Below are positions 12,157 through 22,553 of a DNA stretch of 64,000 nt, piece by piece. The stretch is from Pochonia chlamydosporia 170 (taxonomy: Eukaryota > Ascomycota > Sordariomycetes > Hypocreales > Clavicipitaceae), in assembly GCF_001653235.2 (NCBI RefSeq), contig NC_035795.1, forward strand, positions 2,232,001 to 2,296,000, given 5' to 3'. The position numbers and the translations under genes are program-made. The notes under the pieces were generated by a model. It was not told where the DNA came from. It was given only the letters and a program-made list of their open reading frames with translations, and did not search any database. Numbering within the stretch: the first letter of the stretch is position 1; each line of letters begins with the position of its first letter.

Positions 12157-12908
12157 TTGTAGGTGTGGCAAGTAGGAGCATAGCAAGTGGTAGATTTGCT
12201 AGCAAAAAGGTCTAGCAAGCAGAGGTATGGCATCCGGTAAATCTACACACAAAAGAACGTGGCAAGCAGAGGTGTGGCATCCAATAAATCTACACACAAA
12301 AAGGCGTGGCAAGCAGGAGCGTGGCAAGTGGTAGATTTACTAGCAAAGAGGTGTAGCAAGTAGGGGTATAGCAAGTAGCAGATTTACTAGCAAAAAGGTC
12401 TAGCAACTAGGAGCGTGGCATCTAGTAAATCTACACACAAAAAGGCATAGCAAGTAAGAGCATGGCATCTAGTAGATTTACGCACAAAAAGGCGTGGCAA
12501 GTGGGAGCATAGCAAGTGGTAGATTTGCTAGCAAAAAGGCGTGGCAACTAGAAGCGTGGCAAGTGGTAGATTTACTAGCAAAGAGGTATAGCAAGTAGGG
12601 GTATAGCAAGTAGCAGATTTACATATAAAAGAGCATAGTAAGTAGGAGCGTGGCATCTAGTAAATCTACACATAAAAGAGCGTGGCAAGTAAGAGCGTGG
12701 CAAGTGGTAGATTTACATATAAAAGAGCATAGTAAGTAGAAGCGTGGCATCTAGCAGATTTGCCAGTAAAAGAGCGTGGCAAGTAGGGGCGTGGCATCTA
12801 GTAGATTTACACACAAAAAGGTATGGCAAGCAGGAGCGTGGTAAGTGGTAGATTTGCTAGCAAAAAGGTCTGGCAACTTGACTCCCGCAACTGCACGATT
12901 TGCTAACA
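12157..12908. repeat. Tandem array of 47-bp units (15 full plus one diverged)
   Basis: Units begin near AAAAAGG(C/T) and end in a TAGATTT/TAAATCT core followed by RCTAGC or ACACAC. The core T falls at 12191, 12238, 12285, 12332, 12379, 12426, 12473, 12520, 12567, 12614, 12661, 12708, 12755, 12802 and 12849. Every step is exactly 47 with no insertion or deletion. A sixteenth, more diverged unit (about 46 bp) follows to about 12908. Two half-unit types occur: AAGTGGTAGATTTRCTAGC and ATCTAGTAAATCTACACAC. Since 47 is not a multiple of three and stops are frequent, it is not coding. Differences are mostly G/A and C/T transitions. The array lies between the GH76 and kinase-like genes, and I see no further copy in the window. 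Confidence 0.95.
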
Positions 12909-14097
12909 ACGTAGTCCCGCAAGTGAGGCCATACATTTGCATCTGCACACTAATCCCTATCTTAAGTATGGAGTAGTCTCTTGCATCCACACCCGCATCA
13001 GCTTCATGACACCCACCCAAATTATCACCAGTTTCTTCAACACCACTCCCAGACATCATCATCCCCCAACCAACAGCGCGGTATGTAGCCTTAAAGCTAG
13101 CAGCGCTGCAACCCGCCAGTCAGTCCCGGAGACTTTAACGTTTGAAGTCTGACGTGCAGCAGGTCCCCAATTGACTTTCAACCCCACCACGAGTGGTGAT
13201 AGCTTCATGGCCATATCTCAAGACGCCGGTTCGTTTTCACGATTGACGATGCGCAAGGTGCTTTGCTTGTGAATGAGAACTGTCATCTATCCCATATGGA
13301 CCAGAGCACTCATGAAGCTGAAATCTGTTCAGTTGCTACGCTACCGCTCAGAGTACATCGATGAATTTCTGGCGATGCTTCAACGGCTGCTACATGATGG
13401 TAGTCTGGACTCAATCGACTTCATTGATTGCTGCCTGTGACAATAATTGCAAAAAGCAATATAAAAAGAGGGGCTCAAGGCAGAATATTCACCTCATGAC
13501 CAACGTGCATACCTTCACGATGGAACTAACAGCACAATGAGTCAATCACCAACGGAATAAACAACCTGCCCAAGAGCCCAGTTTGTGTGCTATTCAACAG
13601 GTGTAGGACTGGATTCACAGATAAATTTGACAAAAAAAACTCTTTATGGCTCTCGTTGTGACTATTGGTCCTCGGAATGATCAAGACGAAACACAGATAC
13701 TACAAACACCAATTGTCACTCGTGAAGTCATCGTGAATCCAAGGCTTGTGGCAGCGGGTGTGAGCATCTCTCGGCTCCACATCTCAGCTATTTATTCCTG
13801 CACTCAAAATGGCAAAAATGGGTTGATACATGCAAGGCTGGTGAAGCAGACCGGACTTTCATGCACATGGCCTGAGGTATTGTGTTTCGGGATGCGGCTG
13901 TCAACGCCCCCCCGATTCTCTCCTCCCACCCAACAAAGTTAACAATGTTTCCTTCTCGCCCGTGAATTTGGAGTCAAGGTAGCAAAATCCCTTCAGTCAC
14001 TCCAAGACTTATCTTCTTGCAATCACCTGGCCTCCAAACTCACCACGTTGACACAACCCTCTCTCAACACGCTTCATTCCCATTGCGTGCCACCAAT
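12909..14097. other. Intergenic, upstream of kinase-like gene
   Basis: About 1.2 kb. The longest plus-strand ORF, at 13646-13942, has no recognisable domain and no intron signals linking it to anything. The sequence just before 14098 is pyrimidine-rich and probably a 5' leader. No other feature seen. Confidence 0.55.
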
Positions 14098-15471
14098 ATG
14101 CTCAACCTCAATGACAGGTTATTCGGATTTAGTGGTGCCATCAGTCCTGGCGGTCCAAGTGTCTGGCACATCACAGACTGGGATCAGCGGCGCCTAGTGT
14201 CCGTTATGATGGACGAGGAGCAGGAAGAAGAGGACGAAGCGCGTGGTCATCTTCTCAAGTACATCAATGACCTCCCACCTGACGTCCATCAAATTCACGT
14301 ATCCCCTACCGGCGAACTCATTTCCGTGTCCAACGATCCAAAGGACGATCCAACGTATTTTCCTTACTACCCACCACTGAGTGAAGTTCAGAATCCAAAT
14401 AATGCCCCAGTGGTCTCGCGGGCAGATCTCTATGAACTTGACAGGCTGGGACCAATGGTCGACCTTGTGATATGCCCGCGGTCAGAACCTACAAGGCAGG
14501 TAGGTTGGTTTGAAAGAGAAACAAAAAAGTCATTTCATCGAGGCCTAACATGAGGATAGCTCGTGTTCAAGTACTATTTTCACATCCAACGTTTACGCTT
14601 TATATGGCACGAAATGAATCTGTGGATGCGTCTGCCCAAGCATCCCCATATTGTACCGTTTGACAAGATTGTCGTGGATGAACTTGAAGGGCGATTAGTC
14701 GGGTTTACAACTCTATACATCCCCGGGGGCACATTGGAAGAGAACACATCTCGCATGTTCAAACTAAAATGGCTTCATCAGCTGACGAGCGTGGTCGACG
14801 AGCTAAATCTGAACCTGGGAATCGCTCATCAGGATGTTGCTGCACGAAACCTTGTGATAGATGAGACGACGGATTCCCTGATGATATTCGACTTTAATTT
14901 CTCGGCTCGCATCGGGAAGCCAGAATGTGAGGAGGTCAGGAACGATATCAAGGGAGTCTTATTCACCATGTACGAGATTATAACCCGCCACGATGACCTT
15001 CGCAGAGTAAGACACGAAGAGCAAGATGCCTCTGTCATTGAACAAGCCGAATGGGTGAAGCATCCAGATGTTCTCCTGGACCATCCAGTCTCCGAGTTTC
15101 GCAAAGTTTTGACAGAGTGGTGCCAAAAGCGAAAGAACGGGGAGAAGGCGGGCGTGCACACAGACACCCCCAATTTCGTGGACTGGCCACCTCTTCCAGA
15201 TGCTCCACTTTCTGGGATCGAATTTCGCCTCACAGATGGAACGACAAGGACGGAATTTTGGAAGAGAGATATGTGGAGAAGAAGTGAGCTGCGAGAAAAG
15301 GGCAAGACTATTCTCAACTGGCAGCGACGTGCCCAGGTAAAGCTCGAGCCGAGGAGACTAAGTGGGATTGAGAGCAAGCAGTACAATGATCAGCTGGTTG
15401 ATCCTGCTGCCGGAGACTTTGGCGATGCTGAAGACTACGTCCGACTGGGTTATGTAAAGAGGACACCATAG
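14098..15471 (+). CDS. Protein-kinase-like protein with HQD and DFN motifs
   Basis: Exons 14098-14499 and 14560-15471, with a 60-bp phase-0 intron and branch site CCTAAC before TAG, give 437 residues. An in-frame ATG at 14017 would add 27 residues that look like leader. The kinase fold is visible: VFKYYF right after the intron (Lys138, candidate beta-3 lysine), HEMNLWMRLPKHPHIVPFD (alpha-C Glu region), LGIAHQDVAARNLVID (catalytic loop, HQD in place of HRD) and LMIFDFNFSAR (DFN in place of DFG). No glycine-rich loop is evident, and the first 130 residues are unlike standard N-lobes. The metal-binding Asp and Asn are retained, so activity is possible. Such solitary, fast-evolving kinase-like genes are common in filamentous fungi. 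Substrate and role are unknown. Confidence 0.8.
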
Positions 15472-16529
15472 AATGGGATATAGACACAATGGCGTACGTT
15501 CCGAGGCGTTGATGCGTCCAGCCTTCCAACTCGAGCGGGAGCTTCAACTTTACTTATCCATATCCCTCTGCCGTCAGGGTCACAGTGCTGTGTATATCCA
15601 GGACCGAGAACGTTGCGGCGAGCTTACTTTGTTGTGGGAATTTGAAGTGACAGCGCCTGACGTTCCACCATGTCTCTTGGTGCATGCGGTAAATTTTCGA
15701 CATGTCTTTCAAATGCTTTGAGGTGAAGAGGACAACCGAACTGTATCCGCACGCTGTCCATACATGTGAGTGCGGTATGGTGACGGCGTTGTACCATGCT
15801 GTATTGTTGTTTCGGCGACCTACTGGATCAAACAACATGGACCCCTAAATTTCCATCTGAAGTGATCAAGTCCAGCATCCCGTCTGATGAATGCCGCTCA
15901 CTGCTGGTGTACCGAGGCTGGCTGTGGCGCTTCCCCATGATGACAACAGGCGCAGAGCAATTGTAATTGTCTCTGTGCTGATTTGTCCGTCTTCGGAACC
16001 TCTCAATCGCCCAATCGCCCCAAACGACATCAGCCCAAACCAATTACGTACAATGCACCCCTAACAAGGTCCCGTGGTTGGCGACACATGATTGCGTCGG
16101 GCAGCTGTATTGTTTATCGTGTATTACTGATCGTTGATATATTGTAAATATCTTTTGAAAAGATTTCGACATCCATTCATTTTTCTCCTCGAGCAGTCGA
16201 TTCCTCTTCACAGCCAATTGCAAGTCCAGCTTTACAGTTTGATTTGCAGCGGTGTGATAAGAGCCCGACCGTTTCGCGCGTTTCGTTTGGCTGGTCAAGC
16301 TTGCTCTTATCGGGACAAGTCGCATCACATCGGGCGCGCCTTTGCCTTTGCCCCGCCATCGTTCTCCCCAGTGCCAGGTGCAAAAAAATCTTGGCTCCGA
16401 TCTTTCGGCGGCCGTGACTGTGACTGTTGCTCTCAAGTGCTCTTGGCGCCACACACCACCACAACTTTAGACTTCTTCTTTTGCAACTCCAATTCACCAC
16501 CACCACACATCTTGCCCATTGACTTCGAG
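15472..16529. other. Intergenic and promoter of threonine dehydratase
   Basis: About 1.05 kb. From about 16440 to the ATG the sequence is C/T- and CA-rich, typical of a fungal transcription-start and leader region. The minus-strand ORF at 16044-16454 has no domain. Nothing else seen. Confidence 0.55.
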
Positions 16530-18326
16530 ATGCCTTCTCTTCTTGGGCATGCAGAGGCCAACGGCACTGTGTCGGAGACCAATGGCCACCACAGACCCGA
16601 GACGCCTGCCGGCCGAATGGCCTTGACCGACTACAGCATCAACCCCTCGCCGTCATCGGAGGAAAAGAGAGCCAGACTGCGAAAAGCTGTGCCTGAAGAT
16701 TTGTTGCTTCCCAACGGATATCCCGACGTATGTTCCTAACCGCGAATCGCTTGCGATTGTTATCGTCCATGCCATGCTAATCATTTACACTCACAGTATC
16801 TTCGCATGATTGCCGGTGCCACCTCCAGAGTGTACGAAGCCTGCAAACTTACTCCCCTTACCCAAGCCGTCAACCTCAGCAACCGACTCGAATGCAATGT
16901 TCTCCTCAAGAGAGAAGATACACAGCCCGTTTTCAGTTTCAAACTGCGCGGTGCATATAACAAAATGGCGCACCTGGACCCTGCCCTCAGCTGGAAAGGT
17001 GTCGTCTGCTGTTCCGCCGGCAACCACGCTCAAGGCGTTGCCTACTCGGCGAGAAAACTCAAAATCCCTGCGACCATCATCATGCCCGAAGGAACACCTA
17101 GCATCAAGCACATGAATGTCGCGAGACTAGGCGGTCACGTGGTGTTGCATGGTGCCGACTTTGACGCTGCCAAGGAAGAGTGCGCCCGGCGAGAAAAGCA
17201 AGACGGCCTCATCAACATCCCACCCTTTGACGACCCATATGTCATTGCCGGTCAGGGAACCATTGGAAATGAACTCTTTGGCCAGGTCAACATGTCCAAG
17301 GTGGAGGCCATCTTTTGCTGTGCTGGCGGCGGCGGCCTGATTGCTGGAATTGGCTACTATGTGAAGCGCATGGCTCCCCATGTCAAGATCATTGGTGTCG
17401 AGGCATACGATGCCAATGCTTTGGCTCAATCATTACGAAAAGGCGAGAGGGTTGTTCTCAGTGAGGTCGGCCTCTTCGCTGATGGTGCTGCCGTCAAAAC
17501 CCTTGGCGAAGAGACGTTCCGCATCTGCCAGGAAGTCGTCGACGACGTTGTCGAGGTGACCACGGACGAGATTTGCGCTGCCATCAAGGACATGTACGAT
17601 GATACTCGCTCTGGTCTCGAACCTGCCGGAGCATTGTCCATTGCCGGCCTGAAGAAATATGTCTCTCAAAACCCATCCCAAGATCCCAACCGCACTCTCG
17701 TGGCCGTCACGTCCGGAGCAAACATGAACTTTGACCGATTCCGATTCGTCGCCGAGCGTGCTGCTGTCGGTGAAGGCAAGGAAGTTCTCCTGGCCGTCAC
17801 CATCCCCGAGAGGCCCGGTGCGTTTGCCAAACTCGTTGACACCATCATGCCCTATGCTGTTACCGAATTCAACTATCGCTATGCCGACCAGGACGTTGCC
17901 AATGTCATGATTGGTTTGTCCTTGACCGCCCCTGCTGTCAAGCGAAGCGAAGAGCTACGCATGCTCATAGAGCGCATTCGAAACGAGGGCATGACCATAA
18001 CCGACCTCTCTGGCGATGAACTAGCCAAGAGCCACCTTCGATACCTGGTTGGAGGTCGCTCTGGTGTCGCCAACGAGCGCTTGTACATGTTTAGTTTCCC
18101 AGAGCGACCTGGAGCACTGGAGCGATTCTTGAAAACCCTTCGACCCAGATTCACCATTAGCCTTTTCCACTACCGAAACTACGGTGGTGATATCGCCAAG
18201 GTTTTGGCCGGCATCTCATGTCCCGAAGAAGATAGTGGGGAACTGGCTCAGTTCCTCAAAGATGTCGATTATCCATTCGAGGAATGCACAAATTCCGAAG
18301 TCTTCAAGACATTCCTTAGGTCATAA
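16530..18326 (+). CDS. ILV1: Threonine dehydratase, mitochondrial biosynthetic
   Basis: Exons 16530-16727 and 16797-18326, with a 69-bp phase-0 intron (GTATGT, branch GCTAATC, ACAG), give 575 residues. The enzyme uses pyridoxal phosphate to deaminate L-threonine to 2-oxobutanoate, the first step to isoleucine, in the mitochondrial matrix. The PLP lysine lies in [10 protein letters not shown] (Lys115). The Gly-rich phosphate loop is [15 protein letters not shown] and the C-terminal part of the catalytic domain has [15 protein letters not shown]. Two regulatory ACT-like domains follow from about residues 400 and 497 ([13 protein letters not shown] and [13 protein letters not shown]), which in this family bind isoleucine for feedback inhibition. 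The N-terminal 65 residues are poorly conserved and not strongly presequence-like. Length and domain order match fungal Ilv1. Confidence 0.96.
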
Positions 18327-20491
18327 AAAGTGTCGACGTCAATTCTAGCGAAAGAATTGGACGCCCGAGGCGCTTTTCTTGTTCTGTTTTCTTTGTTTTG
18401 GTGGGCGTTTTTTGGACATGGCGTTTAGGGTATTCACATTGATCAGTGCTGTGCTCTGCTCGGAGCAAGCATAAAGATCGTGAGAAAAGTTTGCTGATGG
18501 TGCATCAAACCTCGTAATCTATCATCATATATGTCATAATGTTGGGGCACGTAGATAAGCTCCTCCTTGTTGCATAGTTTTGTCCATAGAACTGCATTGA
18601 AATTCACCAAGAGAGAAGACTCTAGGCCCACACAGAGGGAAAACAAATGGTGCAAATTTTGAACCACCAATTTCGAAACATCAATGTGAAACCAAGAATG
18701 AATACGTGTGTGAATCGCGCCAGCGGTGTACCAACTGAAACGAGGCTTATGAGCTTGAACTGCATTCGATAGATTAACCTGTGAAACATGCCGACTTCTT
18801 TCCACCGGATCATTATGTACAGGACGAGGCAGCCGACTGACATTGCATCAATCCGAAGGGCTTGCTCCGGGATGCAGCAGGGAACCAGGAAGAAGAAATT
18901 GCGAACCAAATCGGCGATTGGCTGCATGCATCTGTTTTGCCAATTCAAAGTACAGCATGGACCGACTCTGGGTCAATGCTATACCTGTTTCTGCGGCTGG
19001 GCTGGGCTTTGGTGTCCGGCACGTCGCTCACCTCTGCTGCTCTCGCCACGCCCCAATAAGCCAGTGCTGTGCCAATATACAATTGGGAGCAGTCGCATTT
19101 GCCCACATTGTACTCAAGTACTCAGCGTGCAGCTGTACACCAACTGGTAAATTCTGATGAGAAACTTTTGTTGTTCGTGTTTTCTCAAGCCAAAACATGC
19201 AGCTCATGAGTCGCTCGCCACCCAAAATCACCACCCAGCTGAGGCGTTAGACAACTTGGTAAATTATTGGACCCGCCAGTCCTCATCTTCACCCAGCAGC
19301 AGACCAGGTTGGAGTCAGGTCATTGAACTAACGTAGTGGAGCCCTCCGGGGAAGCTTTTTGGAAGTCAAGAAGAAGGGAAAGGGGCTGATGAAACTGCCC
19401 GTGGCACAATGCCAGAACATGAGACGAATGGTAGTTATTAAGTAGTATTGCCATGTGGCAACAAGACTATTGACATAGCCGTGGACGAGGCTGTTCTGAA
19501 TCCAAGTATGTAAACCAATGGACGGCCTGATTCTTCTGCATGAAGCCGTGGCTTAAACCGAGACTCGTACCCTGTAAAGCGAGGTGGATTTCTAGTTGGG
19601 ATCGACGGATGATCTAGCGAGGAGTCGGAAATATTCCACCAAATTCAACGTCCTTTGAGAAAGGGGTTCATCAATTCAACCTTGCGCCTGACCAAATTTC
19701 CACGTAGTGGAGGCAAGAAGCCGTTTCTGGTTGAAACTGTTCGGTCAATTGACATGGGTGCTTTTTACCAGAGGCTGGCGAGCCAGTTTCGGAGTTTGTG
19801 TGCATGTATGTTGGGTCCGGGTTGGTGGTACAGGGCTGGGAAAACGGGCTTCCACAAGCCTTCTGCCGAGCTTCGGTGGAGGGCCAACAAAAGACCCTTG
19901 CGGTTTCGATGTGTGAGGTCAATTTGTTTGCTTTGTGCGAGGGCAATGGTAGGTTCAACCCGATCGGCCACCAACAAGACTAGTATACTCGACAATTGGA
20001 GTTGGCAGAGTGCTCTCTGCCACATGCAAGCTTCGATATGAATTTGAAGAGTGTGGTGACTTTGTTCCCCGCCGAGTCGACATGTCGACCCTGAGTAAGG
20101 CTCCACGTATGCCTCAAAGGCACACAAATGCAGTGATCAATGGACACAATTGAAGCAGCCGGCCACATCGCCATTGGCTCAAACCTGGTCCCTGTTTGGG
20201 TGCTCCAGATGCTCCAGATGCTCTAACTCAATCCACCATGATCACTCCCTGACCATGTCAGTCCCACATCAGGGTCCCACTGCCGGGAGCGGTTGTGGTT
20301 GCTGCCGCTGGGAGCTCAAGTGGCAGCCGGTGAACCGTGCACGACGCGGCGGCGCGAGCCAGCGGCTACCATTTTGAACCCAGCTTCCTGCCAGGAGATC
20401 CCAACGATCCACGACTGTTGGCGTTGGCGAAACCTGGTACAAATCGCTATCGAGATCATCGTCTCACGGACGAAGCATGACAGGCAGGCCA

Positions 20492-20514
20492 GGGTAGGGT
20501 AGGGTAGGGTAGGG
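20492..20514 (+). repeat. GGGTA repeat, five GGG runs, potential G-quadruplex
   Basis: Four perfect GGGTA units plus a fifth GGG. Loops are two bases, so it satisfies the usual quadruplex pattern on the plus strand. It is a pentamer and not the TTAGGG telomere hexamer. Confidence 0.8.
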
Positions 20515-21390
20515 CTGCTGAGGCAGGACTAAATGTGTGATGTGCTGGTGATTTGCGAAATCTGGATGGTCTTGCCAAGCCTGTCTTACTGTCGCCGTCG
20601 GGACCGTTATTCTGACATAAAGTCAACCAGAAAATGCCAGGTGGATGTATGGAGTCCCTCGTAAGTCGTAACGGCACTGAAACGGCAAAATCGGGGTCGT
20701 TCTATTCCCTGGAAATCGGGCATGTGTGTTATCGGCCGAATTGTGGTTGACCCTGCGCACGGCTGCATCAAACCTGGCGCATTGCTCTGCGGCTGATCAG
20801 CTGTCTCTGTCGAGGGAATTTATTTTCTCTCCTTACCAGCTATTGATGGCGTTCCAGGATGCTCACCTCATGTAGTCATAATGGCACAGCATGATTGTGT
20901 CATACCAGAGACTGGGCGTTTGTCCATGTGGTCCCTTCCCCCTCCCCCACACGCTCGGAGCGCAGGTTGACCGTGATACCTCTGAAGCGCATTCTTTTTT
21001 TGCCAGAAACTCCCGGAGCAGGCAGACAAATTTAATTGAACCAGTCACAGCTGAGGCTTTCCTCGTGGGAGCATGCGGTTTCGAAGCTGGTGTCGCAGAC
21101 TGGCTGATGCGGTTCTAAAGTTGATTTGGTCTTGTTTGTCTGGAAACACACACTCTCTCGACTTGATCGATAGCATAGTCCAATTTTGGAAGGCACAACG
21201 AAGCTGGCTTGAGCAATTCGCAGCAAGGTCTTGGAGTTTGCGTCTGGTCATCTCTGTCTTGCACCTTCCTCAACTTGCACCAAATGGCTGCTGCCACCAT
21301 TAAAGTACCGAACCCTGGCAAGTGCGGCCCTGGACCCAGGCAAAACCAGACAGGAGCCTAAAGCCAAGGGCCAAGAGCCAAGACAAGGGC

Positions 21391-21532
21391 CCTCACTCAC
21401 CCTCACTCACCCTCACTCTACCAGACCCCTCCCTCCCAACTCATCCAGACCCCCCGGCCGCCGAACTTCGCGCCTTCCTCGTCTCTTCCATGTCCACTTC
21501 CATCCTGACCTGACCAGACCAGACCAGACCAG
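21391..21532 (+). promoter_or_regulatory. C/T-rich putative transcription-start zone
   Basis: A pyrimidine-rich stretch with CCTCACTCA direct repeats (21391-21418) and GACCA repeats (21512-21532). In filamentous fungi such CT stretches commonly precede transcription starts. Assignment to the F-box gene downstream is inference, and the distance to its ATG (about 1 kb) would require a long or spliced leader. Confidence 0.35.
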
Positions 21533-22553
21533 GCCCTCTCTTAGCTTCTCCAGCTCTCTTGATCTGAACTACACTTGACACTTCACATACACATCCACAC
21601 TCTTCACACCAACCGAAATCTGTCAAGCATTTCTGCTCGTTGTCGCTTCCCACATATTGGCGCCTGGGAGCTTTCGACCTGCATCTTGCTCCTCTGTTGT
21701 CATTCGTTGCCATCTACCTCTTGGCCGTTCTGCGCGCCAAACGACAACGGTCCTCACTCTACTATCCCGCATTTGGCCACTGTCGTCATCGGAGCCAAAA
21801 TCCGCCTACCGATGCAGCTCGGCCACAACGTCTACGCACGCGATCCTTTCCACCTACTCACGCTTCTCCCCCAAGGTTGGAGCACACCTCTTATGCGCAT
21901 GTCGGCATCAGCTTCACTGACGGACCCATCAAGCAAGACAAGTTTTGGGAGCCTTGGGCTTTGAATCTTGTCACGGCCACAAGCTCCGACGATTGTCCTA
22001 CGCCATAACGTTTTTGTCCCACAGGAAACTTGACAGCTTTCCGCCCAGCTTGTCCTGGAATTTGGGACTTCATTTCGGTTTCACGAGGGTCGCGGAGATT
22101 AAGCGCGCACCTCAAATCCCCTGTGCGGGTATTGTGCTCTGCACATCTTTGGCCTTTTCGCCATACCTCTGGATGGTTACCTATTGTATTGTCACCCTGG
22201 AAGACAATTGCCGGCGTCGGATTGCATTTGATCTTGACATTTGGCGGCCGTGCACTTGGACCACGGGCCGCAACGAAAGTTGACCAGAGCATGCTGCATC
22301 TCTGTTCCAAGACCATTGCCTGCACAACCGATAGTATTACGGAGTTCAACGACGTCGACTCGAGTTCCTGAAACACCGCAATTGGGCACGAGTTGCCCGT
22401 CTCGGTCGCACCGGCCGGACCGTGCAGAACAGTCTTGATTCCCACAGGCAAGCTGGCCATAGCGGCTGCCCTTGCTCGCCAAGGGCGGCATTTCCACGTT
22501 TCTCGTCATATTCAATCTCACAGGTACGCAAAACAACTGGCATCATACCAAGC

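Larger units (their letters stand above)
18327..22553. other. 4.2-kb intergenic region and long upstream leader
   Basis: No ORF here resembles a known protein. From about 21390 the plus strand becomes C/T-rich (9-mer CCTCACTCA three times at 21391-21418, GACCA repeats at 21512-21532), consistent with the transcription-start zone of the next gene and an unusually long leader. A CAG acceptor preceded by pyrimidines at 22523, about 30 bp before the chosen ATG, suggests a 5'-UTR intron. A five-run G-tract motif lies at 20492-20514. Confidence 0.55.

Noticed and set aside
12157..12908. CRISPR-like or coding repeat interpretation of the 47-bp array
   Set aside because: There are no unique spacers between constant repeats, the organism is a eukaryote, and all frames contain stops, so it is a plain tandem array.
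14829..15386. 185-codon ORF antisense to the kinase-like gene
   Set aside because: Mirror of a real coding frame; Ser/Arg-rich shadow without a domain.
20492..20514. Interstitial telomere
   Set aside because: The unit is GGGTA (5 bp). Fungal telomeres in this group are TTAGGG, so it is not a telomere remnant.
21891..22460. 189-codon minus-strand ORF upstream of the F-box gene
   Set aside because: Lies in the presumed leader of the plus-strand gene, has no signal, domain or splice context, and is not protein-like in composition.
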